From positions 806,001 to 870,000 of the forward strand of contig NZ_CP082322.1 in NCBI RefSeq assembly GCF_019884725.1: DNA of 64,000 nt, read 5' to 3'. This document shows, one piece after another, positions 47,101 to 58,498 of this stretch (its first letter is position 1; every line of letters starts with the position of its first letter). The stretch is from Leucobacter tenebrionis (GTDB lineage Bacteria > Actinomycetota > Actinomycetes > Actinomycetales > Microbacteriaceae). The translations under genes were made by a program, and so were the position numbers. The notes below the pieces were generated by a model. The model worked only from the letters and a program-made list of their open reading frames with translations, did no database searches and was not told the origin of the DNA.

Positions 47101-47730
47101 CTACGCGCGGACGACGCGTTCGCGCAACCGGCCCGGCTCAATGCCGAGCGCCCACTCGCAGACATCGGCGACGAAGTGCACGTAGGCCTCCGGCTCGAAG
47201 TCGCCGATGTTGTTCGCATAGGCGCCGAAGCCGTCGACGGCCATGAAGATCCGCACGCACGCCGCGAGCGGATCGGCCACCTGGAACGCACCCTCCGACC
47301 GCCCCTGCTCGATGAGCGCGACCAGGCGCTCGCGGTCGAGCGCCTCCTGCTCCTCGATCGCCTCGGCGAGCGCGGGGGTGAACCGTGCGAGATGCCTCGC
47401 GTTGAGCCACAGCCGGGAGAGGTCGACCGACTCGAACTCGACGCGGCGCACGAAGGCGGTGAGCCGGTCGAGAGCGCTTCCCTCCCCCGCTTGCAATCGC
47501 TCCCGCTCGCCGGTGACGGCGGCCAGGAAGGCCGCGATCACCAGATCCTCCGCCGCCGGAAAATAGTGACTGATCAGCCCCGGTCGCACCCCGAGCCCGT
47601 CGGCGACGGCGCGCAGCGTGATGCGTTCGAGTCCGTCCCCGAGCGCGATCCGCGCGGCCTCGGCGATGATCTCGGCACGCCGCTCCTCGGGCTGCTTGCG
47701 CACCCTCGACGATCCTCCGCTTGACACCAT
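47101..47730 (-). CDS. TetR-family transcriptional regulator
   Basis: 209 residues from the ATG at 47730 (GGAT 7 nt upstream; another ATG is three codons earlier). The helix-turn-helix is at about 12-60 (ADGLGVRPGLISHYFPAAEDL), followed by a helical ligand domain resembling BetI-like regulators (LARFTPALAEAIEEQEALDRERL). It is divergent from the permease-hydrolase operon, with two inverted repeats between them, so it probably represses its own gene and that operon. The inducer is unknown but could be the amide substrate. Confidence 0.85.
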   Translation of the reverse strand: MVSSGGSSRVRKQPEERRAEIIAEAARIALGDGLERITLRAVADGLGVRPGLISHYFPAAEDLVIAAFLAAVTGERERLQAGEGSALDRLTAFVRRVEFESVDLSRLWLNARHLARFTPALAEAIEEQEALDRERLVALIEQGRSEGAFQVADPLAACVRIFMAVDGFGAYANNIGDFEPEAYVHFVADVCEWALGIEPGRLRERVVRA

Positions 47731-47740
47731 GGGCCACATC

Positions 47741-47787
47741 CTATTGGATTAGTGACCAATAGAGTCCATTGGCCTCATGACCAATAG
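47741..47787. promoter_or_regulatory. Twin TetR-type operators
   Basis: Site 1 (47741-47762) is a perfect CTATTGG-N8-CCAATAG. Site 2 (47767-47787) is CATTGG-N8-CCAATAG with the core ATTGG/CCAAT intact. Their centres are 25 bp apart, about 2.4 helical turns. They lie just upstream of the TetR start and about 63 nt before the permease start. Confidence 0.75.
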
Positions 47788-47849
47788 CAGCGCCGCTGTC
47801 TCATGTCACCCGCGACGATGCTCGGGGCTCCGCCGAGAGGAACTGCCAA

Positions 47850-50503
<2,654 letters not shown>

Positions 50504-50547
50504 GGGCCGGGGCGCGAGGGCTCGCGAGTAGCCCGCGCCTCATCCTC

Positions 50548-50605
50548 GCGAGAGGTCAGAAAGGGCTCGGATCCGCGAGGACTCCAGCCGTTTCTGGCCT
50601 CTCGC
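50548..50605. terminator. Inverted repeat after the nylB-like gene
   Basis: Arms GCGAGAGGTCAGAAA (50548-50562) and TTTCTGGCCTCTCGC (50591-50605) pair with one mismatch. The space between has weaker pairing. It lies between convergent nylB and smpB and probably terminates one or both. Confidence 0.55.
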
Positions 50606-50620
50606 GCCTTATCGCCGGCT

Positions 50621-50768
50621 GAGTGGCAGGGCGGCAGGGTTGCAGTCAGCAGAGTGGCGAGGCAGCAGCCGGCTGAGCGGCAGCCGGCAATGTGGCAGCC
50701 GGCAGAGTGGCAAGGCAGCAACCGGCAAGGCAGCAACCGGCAAGGCGGCAGCCGGCAGGGCAGCGAGG
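50621..50768. repeat. Degenerate tandem repeat before smpB
   Basis: A purine-rich run of units such as GGCAAGGCAGCAACC (about 15 bp, best copies near 50708-50750) and related GGCAGCCGGCA variants. It ends 4 nt before the smpB stop codon. It has no coding potential that I can see and no uniform spacers. Confidence 0.7.
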
Positions 50769-50771
50769 CCC

Positions 50772-51248
50772 CTACTCCCCCAGCCGGTTGCGGCTGCGCA
50801 TGGCGCGCTCGGCCTCGCGCTTGTCCTGCCGCTCGCGCAGCGTCTGCCGCTTGTCGTACTCCTTCTTGCCCTTCGCGAGGGCGATCTCGACCTTCGCGCG
50901 GCCGTTGAGGAAGTAGAGCCGCAGCGGCACGATCGTCATGCCGCCCTCTCGGGTCTTCTGATAGAGCTTGTCGATCTGCTGCCGGTGCAGCAACAGCTTG
51001 CGCTTGCGGCGCGGGGCGTGGTTGGTCCACGAACCGTTGAGGTACTCGGGGATGTAGGCCGCGTCGAGCCAGGCCTCGCCGCGCTCGATGAACACGTAGC
51101 CGTCGACCAGCGAGGCCCGCCCCATGCGCAGGGACTTCACCTCGCTGCCCGTGAGCACCATCCCCGCCTCGTAGGTGTCGATGATGAGATACTCGTGCCG
51201 CGCCTTCTTGTTCGACGCGATGAGCTTCTCGCCGGTCTCCTTGGGCAT
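50772..51248 (-). CDS. smpB: SsrA-binding protein
   Basis: 158 residues with the SmpB core: [39 protein letters not shown], and the basic C-terminal tail [24 protein letters not shown] that enters the mRNA channel. It delivers tmRNA to stalled ribosomes. The ATG at 51248 is chosen by family length; a GTG two codons earlier is possible. It follows ftsX, and its partner ssrA is 4 kb further along the same strand. Confidence 0.96.
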   Translation of the reverse strand: MPKETGEKLIASNKKARHEYLIIDTYEAGMVLTGSEVKSLRMGRASLVDGYVFIERGEAWLDAAYIPEYLNGSWTNHAPRRKRKLLLHRQQIDKLYQKTREGGMTIVPLRLYFLNGRAKVEIALAKGKKEYDKRQTLRERQDKREAERAMRSRNRLGE

Positions 51249-51341
51249 GGTCACATTCTCTCTACGGGTCGGTGGGGTCCGCGCGGAAGCGCGAGGACCC
51301 AGCTTAGCGCAGTCGCGGGAGCCGCGCCGCACCGCCGAACG

Positions 51342-51406
51342 CGACGGTTTCAGTGAGACCGACGGTTTCAGGGACTCTGAAACCGTCGGTCTCACTGAAA
51401 CGGTCG
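51342..51406. repeat. 30-bp-arm inverted repeat between ftsX and smpB
   Basis: Arms 51342-51371 and 51377-51406 pair over 30 bases with one mismatch around a 5-base loop. Each arm contains GACGGTTTCAG twice, joined by TGAGACC, so it is a tandem repeat folded back on itself. It lies between the smpB leader and the ftsX stop. Confidence 0.85.
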
Positions 51407-51437
51407 GTCTCAGCGCGCGACTCCGAGCAGGCTCCGC

Positions 51438-52352
51438 CTACACCCGGAGGTAGCGGGTGATCGCGATCTTGGCGGCGATGGCCGACAGCACGACCCCCAC
51501 GAGTATGAGCACCGGCGGCACGATCAGCGACTGCTCGACCGTGATGTAGCTCGTGAACGGCACCTCCGTCGCGAGGAAGCCCTGCACGAAGAAGCGCACG
51601 ATCCCCACCGAGGCGGCCCCCGCCAGCACCGCACCCACGAGCGCTGCGATGATCCCCTCCAATATGAAGGGTGTCTGGATGAATCGGTTCGATGCGCCCA
51701 CCAGGCGCATGATCCCGATCTCCCGCCTGCGCGAGTACGCCGAGAGCCTGATGGTGGTCGAGATCAGCAGCATCGCCGCCACGAGCATGAGCCCCGCGAT
51801 CGCGATCGCGGTGTAGCTCGCGACGCCGAGGAACAGGAAGATGCGGTCGAGCAGGCTGCGCTGATCAGACACGCTCTGCACCCCGGGGATGCCCGAGAAG
51901 GTCTCGGTGATGATATCGGATCGCGAGGGGTCCTTCAGCTTGATCCAGAAGGTCTGGTTCAGCTGCTCGGGCCGCGTGATCTCGAGGATCGGATTGCCCT
52001 CGAACTGCTTCGCGAACTCCTCGTACGCCTGCTCATGGTCGACGAAGAAGTAGTCGTCGATGTACGGCTGGAGCGTGCCCGACTGCAGGGCGTCCTCGAC
52101 CGCGGAGATCTCGGCCTCGCCGGCGTCGGAACCCGCACACGTCGCGCTCTGGTCGTAGTCCGTGCAGAGGTAGATCGCGACCTGGGCGCGGTCGTACCAG
52201 AACGTCTTCATCTGCTGGATCTGCAGCTGCATGATGATCGCGGCGCCCACGAAGGTGAGCGACACGAACGTCACGAGGATCACCGAGATGACCACCGACA
52301 TGTTGCGGCGCAGGCCGTTCCAGACCTCGCCGAGAACCAGTCCCGCCCTCAT
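51438..52352 (-). CDS. ftsX: Cell-division permease-like protein FtsX
   Basis: 304 residues with four membrane helices: one at about 20-45, then an extracellular domain (about 50-170), and three in the C-terminal half. With FtsE it controls peptidoglycan hydrolases at the septum (RipC in mycobacteria). It overlaps ftsE by 4 nt. The extracellular domain has paired Cys in YLCTDYDQSATCAGSD. Confidence 0.94.
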   Translation of the reverse strand: MRAGLVLGEVWNGLRRNMSVVISVILVTFVSLTFVGAAIIMQLQIQQMKTFWYDRAQVAIYLCTDYDQSATCAGSDAGEAEISAVEDALQSGTLQPYIDDYFFVDHEQAYEEFAKQFEGNPILEITRPEQLNQTFWIKLKDPSRSDIITETFSGIPGVQSVSDQRSLLDRIFLFLGVASYTAIAIAGLMLVAAMLLISTTIRLSAYSRRREIGIMRLVGASNRFIQTPFILEGIIAALVGAVLAGAASVGIVRFFVQGFLATEVPFTSYITVEQSLIVPPVLILVGVVLSAIAAKIAITRYLRV

Positions 52353-53539
52353 CGCACCGGCCCCACATCCGTCTCGTCGTCGTCTTTCCTGCTGAGCCCG
52401 AGGTGCTCGGCGAGGTTTCCGGTCTCGGCCATCCGCACGGGGTCCATCGGCCGCCCGGGATCGAGGAAGCCGGGGATGCGACGCGCCTGCGGGCCGCCGG
52501 CCCGCACTGTGTCGTCATCGTCGTCGATCTCGGAGTCGTCCTCGCCGAACGGGTGGGGCTCCTCGAAGACGGAGGCCTCGCGCAGGGTCTCGGTGCCGAG
52601 CAGCTCGTCCAGGGGATCCGCGGAGGATGAGGGCTGCTGCGGGGAGTCGGTGTCGGGAGCCGGCGCGCCGGGTGCGGCCGCCTCTGGCGCCTGCATGCCA
52701 GGGGGCGGGGTCGGGATCGCCGCTGCCTCGGCGGCCTCCGCGTCCGGATCGGGCTCGCCGCCCTCCTCGGGGGCGAGCGCCGCACGCACGACCGCCTCGG
52801 TCGTGCGCAGCACCTGCACGCCCTCCTCCGAGAGGTCGGCGACGGGGATCGACGCGGTCTCGCCGTAGCCGCCGCCCACCTCGTCGCGCACGACGACGCC
52901 CTGCGAGAGCTCGACCACGCGCTGCTGCATGATGTCGACGAAGGTCGCCTCGTGCGTCGCCATCACGACGGTCGTCCCCGAGGCGTTGATGGCGCGCAGC
53001 AGCTGCATGATGCCGAGGCTGGTGGCCGGGTCGAGGTTGCCGGTGGGCTCGTCGGCGAGCAGGATCGACGGCTTGTTCACGATCGCGCGGGCGATCGCGA
53101 CGCGCTGCTGCTCGCCGCCCGAGAGCTCGTGCGGGAAGCGCTTGGCCTTGTTCGCCAGCCCGACCATCTCGAGCGTGTCGGGCACGGCCTCCTGGATGAA
53201 GCCGCGCGACTTGCCGATCACCTGGAGCGAGAACGCGACGTTGTCGTAGACGGTCTTGTTGGAGAGCAGGCGGAAATCCTGGAACACGGTACCGAGGTTG
53301 CGCCTGAAATAGGGAACCTTGCGGGATGAGATCTTGCTGAGATCCTGCCCCAGCACGTGGATCTTGCCGATGCTCGGCTGATCCTCGCGCAGGATGAGGC
53401 GCAGGCAGCTCGACTTGCCGGAACCGGAAGCGCCCACGATGAAGACGAACTCGCCGCGATCGACCCTGAGGTCGATACCGTCGAGCGCGGGCTTCGCGGT
53501 ACCCCGGTACTTCTTGGTGACGTTCTCGAAGAGGATCAT
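52349..53539 (-). CDS. ftsE: Cell-division ATP-binding protein FtsE with long C-terminal extension
   Basis: 396 residues. The ABC domain (1-221) has Walker A GASGSGKSS (36-44), signature LSGGEQQR (139-146), Walker B ILLADEP (159-165) and the switch His in MATHE. FtsE is usually about 230 residues. The remaining 175 residues are acidic and Pro/Ala-rich, ending in a DDDDD patch and EHLGLSRKDDDETD, and I recognise no domain there. It powers FtsX. The ATG at 53539 has a weak site. Confidence 0.94.
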   Translation of the reverse strand: MILFENVTKKYRGTAKPALDGIDLRVDRGEFVFIVGASGSGKSSCLRLILREDQPSIGKIHVLGQDLSKISSRKVPYFRRNLGTVFQDFRLLSNKTVYDNVAFSLQVIGKSRGFIQEAVPDTLEMVGLANKAKRFPHELSGGEQQRVAIARAIVNKPSILLADEPTGNLDPATSLGIMQLLRAINASGTTVVMATHEATFVDIMQQRVVELSQGVVVRDEVGGGYGETASIPVADLSEEGVQVLRTTEAVVRAALAPEEGGEPDPDAEAAEAAAIPTPPPGMQAPEAAAPGAPAPDTDSPQQPSSSADPLDELLGTETLREASVFEEPHPFGEDDSEIDDDDDTVRAGGPQARRIPGFLDPGRPMDPVRMAETGNLAEHLGLSRKDDDETDVGPVR

Positions 53540-53599
53540 GACGCCTCGACAATACGCCCTCTGCCTGTGGGCCCGACGCAGGCGCGCTGGTGAGGCGTC

Positions 53600-53642
53600 G
53601 TCATTCTCCGCGGAGTCGCAGAATCTCGGAGGGGAATCCTGC
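53600..53642. repeat. MITE-like repeat family 1, truncated copy C
   Basis: Starts GTCATTCTCCG and includes CGCAGAATCTC and GGAATCCTGC, but the right half with CGCAGGATGAC is missing. It lies between the prfB stop and ftsE. Confidence 0.65.
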
Positions 53643-53651
53643 TGGAAGAGC

Positions 53652-54761
53652 TCAGTCGTTCTTCGAGAGCGAGCGCCAGCGGATGCCCGCGGCGATGAAC
53701 CCGTCGAGGTCCCCGTCGAACACGGCCTCGGGCTGGGAGGACTCGTGGCCCGTGCGCAGATCCTTCACCAGCTGCTGACCGTAGAGGAAGTAGGAGCGGA
53801 TCTGGTCTCCCCAGCTGGCCGTGACGGATCCCGCGAGCTCCTTCTTCTTGGCTGCCTCCTGCTCCTTCTGCAGCAGCAGCAGGCGGGTCTGCAGCAGGCG
53901 CATGGCGGCCGCGCGGTTCTGGATCTGCGACTTCTCGTTCTGCATGGAGATGACGATGCCCGTGGGAATGTGCGTGATGCGCACGGCCGAGTCCGTGGTG
54001 TTCACCGACTGACCGCCAGGGCCCGACGAGCGGAAGACATCGACGCGGATGTCGTTCTCGGGGATATCGACCTCGGTGGCCTCCTCGAGCAGCGGGATCA
54101 CCTCGACCCCGGCGAAGCTGGTCTGCCGCTTGTCGGCGGAGCCGAAGGGGCTGATGCGAGCGAGCCGGTGGGTGCCGGCCTCGACCGAGAGCGTGCCGAA
54201 GGCGTAGGGGGCGTCGACCTCGAACGTGGCCGACTTGATTCCGGCGCCCTCGGCGTAGGAGGTGTCGAGCACCTTGGTTGAGTAACCGTGCTGCTCGGCC
54301 CAGCGCAGGTACATGCGCAGCAGGATCTCGGCGAAGTCGGTGGCGTCGTCGCCGCCGGCGCCCGATCGGATCGTGACGACCGCCGCGCGCTCGTCGTACT
54401 CCCCCGACAGCATGGTCTGCACCTCGAGATCCTGCACGAGCTTCTCGAGCGCTACGAGCTCGTCGGCCGCCTCCTTCGCCGATTCCTCGTCGTCGGCCTC
54501 CTGCGCGAGTTCGATCAGCACCTCGAGGTCGTCGAGGCGACTCTCGACGCCGCGCAGCTTGCGCACCTGTGCCTGCCGGTGCGAGAGGCCGCTGGTGACC
54601 TTCTGCGCGGCCGCAGGATCGTCCCACAGATCGGGCGCGGCGGCCTGCTGTTCCAGCTCGCCGATCTCCCGCTCGAGCCGTGGCAGATCGGTGACCGCCG
54701 CGATGTCGGCGTAGGTGGCGCGGAGGGCCTTGATGCGAGCGCTGAAGTCAAGATCGAGCAT
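53652..54761 (-). CDS. prfB: Peptide chain release factor 2
   Basis: 369 residues. It has the stop-codon recognition motif SPF ([17 protein letters not shown]) and the catalytic GGQ ([18 protein letters not shown], about 247-253). It reads UGA and UAA. The reading frame is continuous; the programmed +1 frameshift found in many bacteria is absent. The ATG at 54761 has GGGGG, and TAGGCT lies 9 nt upstream. It heads prfB-ftsE-ftsX-smpB. Confidence 0.96.
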   Translation of the reverse strand: MLDLDFSARIKALRATYADIAAVTDLPRLEREIGELEQQAAAPDLWDDPAAAQKVTSGLSHRQAQVRKLRGVESRLDDLEVLIELAQEADDEESAKEAADELVALEKLVQDLEVQTMLSGEYDERAAVVTIRSGAGGDDATDFAEILLRMYLRWAEQHGYSTKVLDTSYAEGAGIKSATFEVDAPYAFGTLSVEAGTHRLARISPFGSADKRQTSFAGVEVIPLLEEATEVDIPENDIRVDVFRSSGPGGQSVNTTDSAVRITHIPTGIVISMQNEKSQIQNRAAAMRLLQTRLLLLQKEQEAAKKKELAGSVTASWGDQIRSYFLYGQQLVKDLRTGHESSQPEAVFDGDLDGFIAAGIRWRSLSKND

Positions 54762-54784
54762 GATCCCCCTAGCCTATCGCGCCC

Positions 54785-56221
54785 TCACACGAGCTCGGCG
54801 CGCACGGGGGCGGGCGTCGCGGATCCCCTTCCCCCGCGCCACGCTCGGCTCAGCACCTCGACGGCGCGCGTCAGGTCGACCCCCGCGGCCGCGAACGGCA
54901 GCCGCACGAAGCGCTCGAAGACGCCGGGGCTGCCGAACTGCGGACCCGGCGGGATCCGGAGGCCGAGCCGTGCGGCCTCGCGGCCCAGTCGGGTGCTGCG
55001 GGGCTCCCCCAGGTCGGCCCAGACGCTCACGCCGCCGGTCGCGGGCGAGAAGCTCCACTCCGGCAGCCGGCGCTCGAGCGCGGCGAGCAGCGCGCGGTGG
55101 CCGGCGGTGAGCTCGCGGGCACGATCGGCGAGCACCTCGTCGTAGCGCTCGAGCGCGAGTGCTCCCAGCACCTGCGCCCAGGTGCCTGTGCCGAGATCGC
55201 CAACCACCCGCGCGGCCTCGAGCCGGGCGATGAGGTCGGGAGCGGCGCGGATCCAGCCCACCCGCAGCCCGCCCCAGACCGTCTTGCCGAGCGACCCGAC
55301 CGTGAGGATCGCGTCGTGGTGGTGCGGCCGCGCCGCCGAGGCAGCGAACGGCAGCACGGGCCGCGGGGCGCCGAGCACGAGCTCCGCGGTCGTCTCGTCG
55401 ACGACGAGGTGCGCGCCCTGATCCGCGAGGTTCGCGATGAGGTGCTCCCGCAGCTCGGGCGGCATGCTGAGGCCGGTGGGATTGTGGTGGTCGGGGATCA
55501 GGTATGCGAGGCGGGCGGCGCTGCGACGGGTGATCTCGAGCATGCTCGCCGCGTCGTGGCCGCGCACCCCGACGGGCAGCTCGGCGACGAGCGCCCCGGC
55601 GGCGGCGAGCGCCTCGCGGGCGTGCGGGTAGCTCGGCGACTCGATGAGGCTCCGATCGCCGCGCCGCAGCAGCGTGCGCGCGATGAGGAAGATCGCGTGC
55701 TGCGCGCCGAGCGTCACCATGATCTGGTCGGGCCGGGTCGGCAGCCCCCGGTCCGTGTAGCGCTGCGCGATGATCTCGCGCAGCGCCGGGTGCCCGATCG
55801 TGTCGAAGCCGTCGAGCAGGAAGGCGTCGGCGTGCTCGGCGAGCGCCCGCCGCCCCAGCTCGGGCAGTCCCGACCAGGGGCCCGGCGAGGCGCGTGTCAG
55901 GGAGATCTCCTCGTCAGCCCCGAGCGGGCGGCGGTCCCCGCCCGTCGCCCGCGGTCCGAGCACGACCGTGCCCGAGCCGCGCCGCGACTCCACCACGCGG
56001 TCCTCCCGGAGGCGCTGGTAGGCAGCGGCCACGGTGGTGCGACTCACCCCGAGCTGTTCGGCGAGCGGGCGCTCGGCGGGCAGCACGGAGGCGGGCGGCA
56101 GCCGTCCGTCGCGCACGAGGATCCCGATGCTCTCGCTGAGCTCCCGGTAGCTGTGCCCGTCGCCCCGCCATGCGCCGAGCAGCTCCTGGAGGCGGCGGGC
56201 CGAGAGTCGTTGCGCGATCAT
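54785..56221 (-). CDS. MocR-family regulator (YczR-like: GntR helix-turn-helix plus aminotransferase domain)
   Basis: 478 residues. The winged helix-turn-helix is at about 26-85 (AEQLGVSRTTVAAAYQRLRED), and the rest is an aspartate-aminotransferase-like domain with the PLP lysine K313 in SLGKTVWGGLRVGW. The gene next to it encodes a YczE-like membrane protein, the usual partner of YczR regulators. The ATG at 56221 has TACAGT 6 nt upstream (leaderless); the frame extends 14 codons further without support. It probably represses or activates yczE through the shared 62-nt region. Confidence 0.87.
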   Translation of the reverse strand: MIAQRLSARRLQELLGAWRGDGHSYRELSESIGILVRDGRLPPASVLPAERPLAEQLGVSRTTVAAAYQRLREDRVVESRRGSGTVVLGPRATGGDRRPLGADEEISLTRASPGPWSGLPELGRRALAEHADAFLLDGFDTIGHPALREIIAQRYTDRGLPTRPDQIMVTLGAQHAIFLIARTLLRRGDRSLIESPSYPHAREALAAAGALVAELPVGVRGHDAASMLEITRRSAARLAYLIPDHHNPTGLSMPPELREHLIANLADQGAHLVVDETTAELVLGAPRPVLPFAASAARPHHHDAILTVGSLGKTVWGGLRVGWIRAAPDLIARLEAARVVGDLGTGTWAQVLGALALERYDEVLADRARELTAGHRALLAALERRLPEWSFSPATGGVSVWADLGEPRSTRLGREAARLGLRIPPGPQFGSPGVFERFVRLPFAAAGVDLTRAVEVLSRAWRGGRGSATPAPVRAELV

Positions 56222-56255
56222 GGGGCCACTGTATGCGAATTGGCCTCTTGGAAAC

Positions 56256-56277
56256 CAGTCCAATCTGCGGTGGACTG
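56256..56277. promoter_or_regulatory. Inverted repeat in the MocR / YczE divergent region
   Basis: Perfect CAGTCCA-N8-TGGACTG, 7 nt before the YczE start. An ATTGG...CCAAT pair overlaps it (56239-56264). It is a likely site for the adjacent MocR regulator. Confidence 0.55.
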
Positions 56278-56283
56278 ATCACC

Positions 56284-56916
56284 ATGACCCCGCGACTCCT
56301 GCGCCTCGTCCCCGGCCTCCTCCTCTACGGGATCGCGGACGCGTTCATGATCCGCGCCGCGATCGGCGTCGACCCCTGGACCGTGTTCGCGCAGGGCCTC
56401 GCCGTCCACAGCGGTCTGAGCATCGGCCTGCTCACCAACCTCATCGGCCTCGCGGTGCTGCTGCTCTGGATCCCGCTGCGGCAGCGGCCCGGGATCGGCA
56501 CCGTCCTCAACATCCTCCTCGTCGGCCCCGGGATCGAGCTCGGCCTGTGGCTGCTACCGGCTCCCGAGGCGCTCTGGGCGCGCGTCGCCTGCTTCGCCTT
56601 CGGTCTCGTGCTGCTCGCCGTCGCGAGCGGCCTCTACATCGGCGCGCACCTCGGGCCCGGGCCGCGAGACGGGCTGATGACCGGGATCCACCTCCGCTTC
56701 GGCACCCCCATCTGGGTCGGCCGAACCGGCGTCGAGATCACCGTGCTGCTCATCGGCTGGGCGCTCGGCGGCGACGCGGGCCCCGGCACGCTCGCGTTCG
56801 CCCTACTCATCGGGCCGCTGTGCGGGATCACACTGCCGCTGCTCGACCCGCGCACCCGTCGGGAGCGTGCCGAGGCGCGCTACTCGACGGGCTCGTGCTC
56901 GACCACCTTGTTGTAG
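56284..56916 (+). CDS. YczE/YitT-type membrane protein
   Basis: 210 residues with five or six membrane helices. The N-terminal LLYGIADAFMIRAAIGVDPWTVFAQGLA and GLYIGAHLGPGPRDGLMTGI are typical of the YczE family. Function is unknown. The ATG at 56284 is preferred; an earlier ATG at 56234 is possible. Its 3' end overlaps the convergent APC permease gene by 37 nt. Confidence 0.82.
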   Translation: MTPRLLRLVPGLLLYGIADAFMIRAAIGVDPWTVFAQGLAVHSGLSIGLLTNLIGLAVLLLWIPLRQRPGIGTVLNILLVGPGIELGLWLLPAPEALWARVACFAFGLVLLAVASGLYIGAHLGPGPRDGLMTGIHLRFGTPIWVGRTGVEITVLLIGWALGGDAGPGTLAFALLIGPLCGITLPLLDPRTRRERAEARYSTGSCSTTLL

Positions 56917-58304
56917 CCGGTGACGGGCTGGTTCTCGTCGAAGGAGGCTACTTTCCGACGGAAGCCCTTCGTGATGAAGACCAGGTAGACGAAGCCGAGT
57001 CCGGTCCAGATGAGACCCCCGAGCAGGGCGTGCCCGTCGAGGTTCACCCAGAGCAGCCCGGTGAGAGCCGTGCCGATGACCGGCATCACGATGTACGTGA
57101 AGATGTCCTTCGGCGTGCGCCGGCGGCCCTTGCGGATCGCGAACCAAGCGATCACCGAGAGGTTCACGAAGGTGAAGGCGATGAGCGCGCCGTAGTTGAT
57201 GTAGGCCGCGATCATCTCGAGGGTGAAGGCGATCGCGAGCAGCGAGATCGCGCCGGTGAGCACGATGTTGAAGGTCGGGGTGTGCGTCTTCGGGTTGATG
57301 TAGCCGAATACCCGTTTCGGGATCACGTTGTTGCGGCCCATGACGAGCAGCATGCGCGAGACGGAAGCGTGCGACGCGAGACCCGATGCGAGCGTCGCCG
57401 CGAAGCCGGCCGCGGTGAGCACCGCGGCGAGCACCTTGCCGCCGACCAGCTCGCCGATGATCGGGAGGGTCGAGTCCTCGACGAACTGCATGTCGCCGCC
57501 GGGGGCGAACTCGTTCCAGTCTGGGAAGCGCTGCTGGGTGAAGTAGCCGGCGACGAGGAAGATCGCGCCGCCGAGCACGACGGTGAGCAGGATCGCCTTC
57601 GGCATGATCTTCGGGGTCTTGGCCTCCTCGGCGTACATGGTGACCGCGTCGAAGCCGATGAACGAGAAGCAGACGATCGTGGCGCCCGCGAGCACCGCGC
57701 CGAACTCGACGCCGCTGTGGAAGAAGGGCTGCACCGTGACGACGCCGCCGACACCGGCGCCGCCGGCGAGCTGCACGATCACCAGGAGCACGAACACGGC
57801 CATGACCGCGATCGAGAACACGAGCAGGATCATGTTCACGTTCGAGGTGCCGCGCATCGTCAGGTAGATGATGCCCGTCACGAAGACGACGTAGAGGATC
57901 ACCCAGACCCATCCCGGCACGGCCGGGAAGAACGCCTCGAGGTAGCTGCGGATGATGAGGCAGTTCACCATCGGGAGGAGCATGTAGTCGATGAGCGCGG
58001 TCCACCCCACGAGGAAGCCCACATTCGGGTGCATCGACTCGCGGGCATAGGTGTACGCGGATCCGGCGCTCGGGATCGCACCCGCGATCTTGCCGTAGCT
58101 GATCGCCGTGAAGACCATCACGATGAGCGCGACCGCGTAGGCGAGCGGCACGACGTTGTTCGTGTCGCGCGCGACGAGGCCGAAGGTGTCGAAGACCACC
58201 GTCGGAGTCATGTACCCGAGGCCGAGGCCGACGATGGCCCAGAGCCCGAGGCTTCGCTTGAGGGTTCCGCCGCGCTTGGCCGCCGGCATCAACGTCTTCG
58301 TCAT
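56880..58304 (-). CDS. APC-family permease, candidate polyamine transporter
   Basis: 474 residues with 12 membrane helices. It has the APC helix 1 (LGLWAIVGLGLGYMTPTVVFDTFG) and GSAYTYARESMHPNVGFLVGW. It resembles PuuP-like putrescine permeases in overall pattern, and the next genes are PotABCD, so polyamine uptake is the best guess. The ATG at 58304 has AGAG 4 nt upstream. A strong terminator (58420-58464) separates it from potC, so it is its own transcription unit. Confidence 0.8.
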   Translation of the reverse strand: MTKTLMPAAKRGGTLKRSLGLWAIVGLGLGYMTPTVVFDTFGLVARDTNNVVPLAYAVALIVMVFTAISYGKIAGAIPSAGSAYTYARESMHPNVGFLVGWTALIDYMLLPMVNCLIIRSYLEAFFPAVPGWVWVILYVVFVTGIIYLTMRGTSNVNMILLVFSIAVMAVFVLLVIVQLAGGAGVGGVVTVQPFFHSGVEFGAVLAGATIVCFSFIGFDAVTMYAEEAKTPKIMPKAILLTVVLGGAIFLVAGYFTQQRFPDWNEFAPGGDMQFVEDSTLPIIGELVGGKVLAAVLTAAGFAATLASGLASHASVSRMLLVMGRNNVIPKRVFGYINPKTHTPTFNIVLTGAISLLAIAFTLEMIAAYINYGALIAFTFVNLSVIAWFAIRKGRRRTPKDIFTYIVMPVIGTALTGLLWVNLDGHALLGGLIWTGLGFVYLVFITKGFRRKVASFDENQPVTGYNKVVEHEPVE

Positions 58305-58419
58305 GTGCTCTCCGAGAGTCGGAGGATCGCCCGGGCGAGTCCGCCCCGCTGCGTCCTGGTCTGCTGCGGGACTTCCCGCCAGCCAAACATCCTGCACCCG
58401 ATGCGGCCCGCGACGCAAA

Positions 58420-58464
58420 AGCTCTCGGCCCCCGCCGCAGATTCTGCGGTGGGGGCCGAGAGCT
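58420..58464 (-). terminator. Strong terminator of the potABCD operon
   Basis: Arms 58420-58440 and 58444-58464 pair over 21 bases with one mismatch. On the minus strand TTTTGCG follows. It lies 35 nt after the potC stop. Confidence 0.9.
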
Positions 58465-58498
58465 GCGCGAGAAGCGCGGCGGCGAGAGGCGCGTGGAG

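Noticed and set aside
50621-50768. CRISPR-like array
   Set aside because: Units are short, degenerate and contiguous, with no uniform spacers and no cas genes nearby.
54690-54761. Programmed frameshift in prfB
   Set aside because: The first part of the gene is in one continuous frame with no internal TGA.
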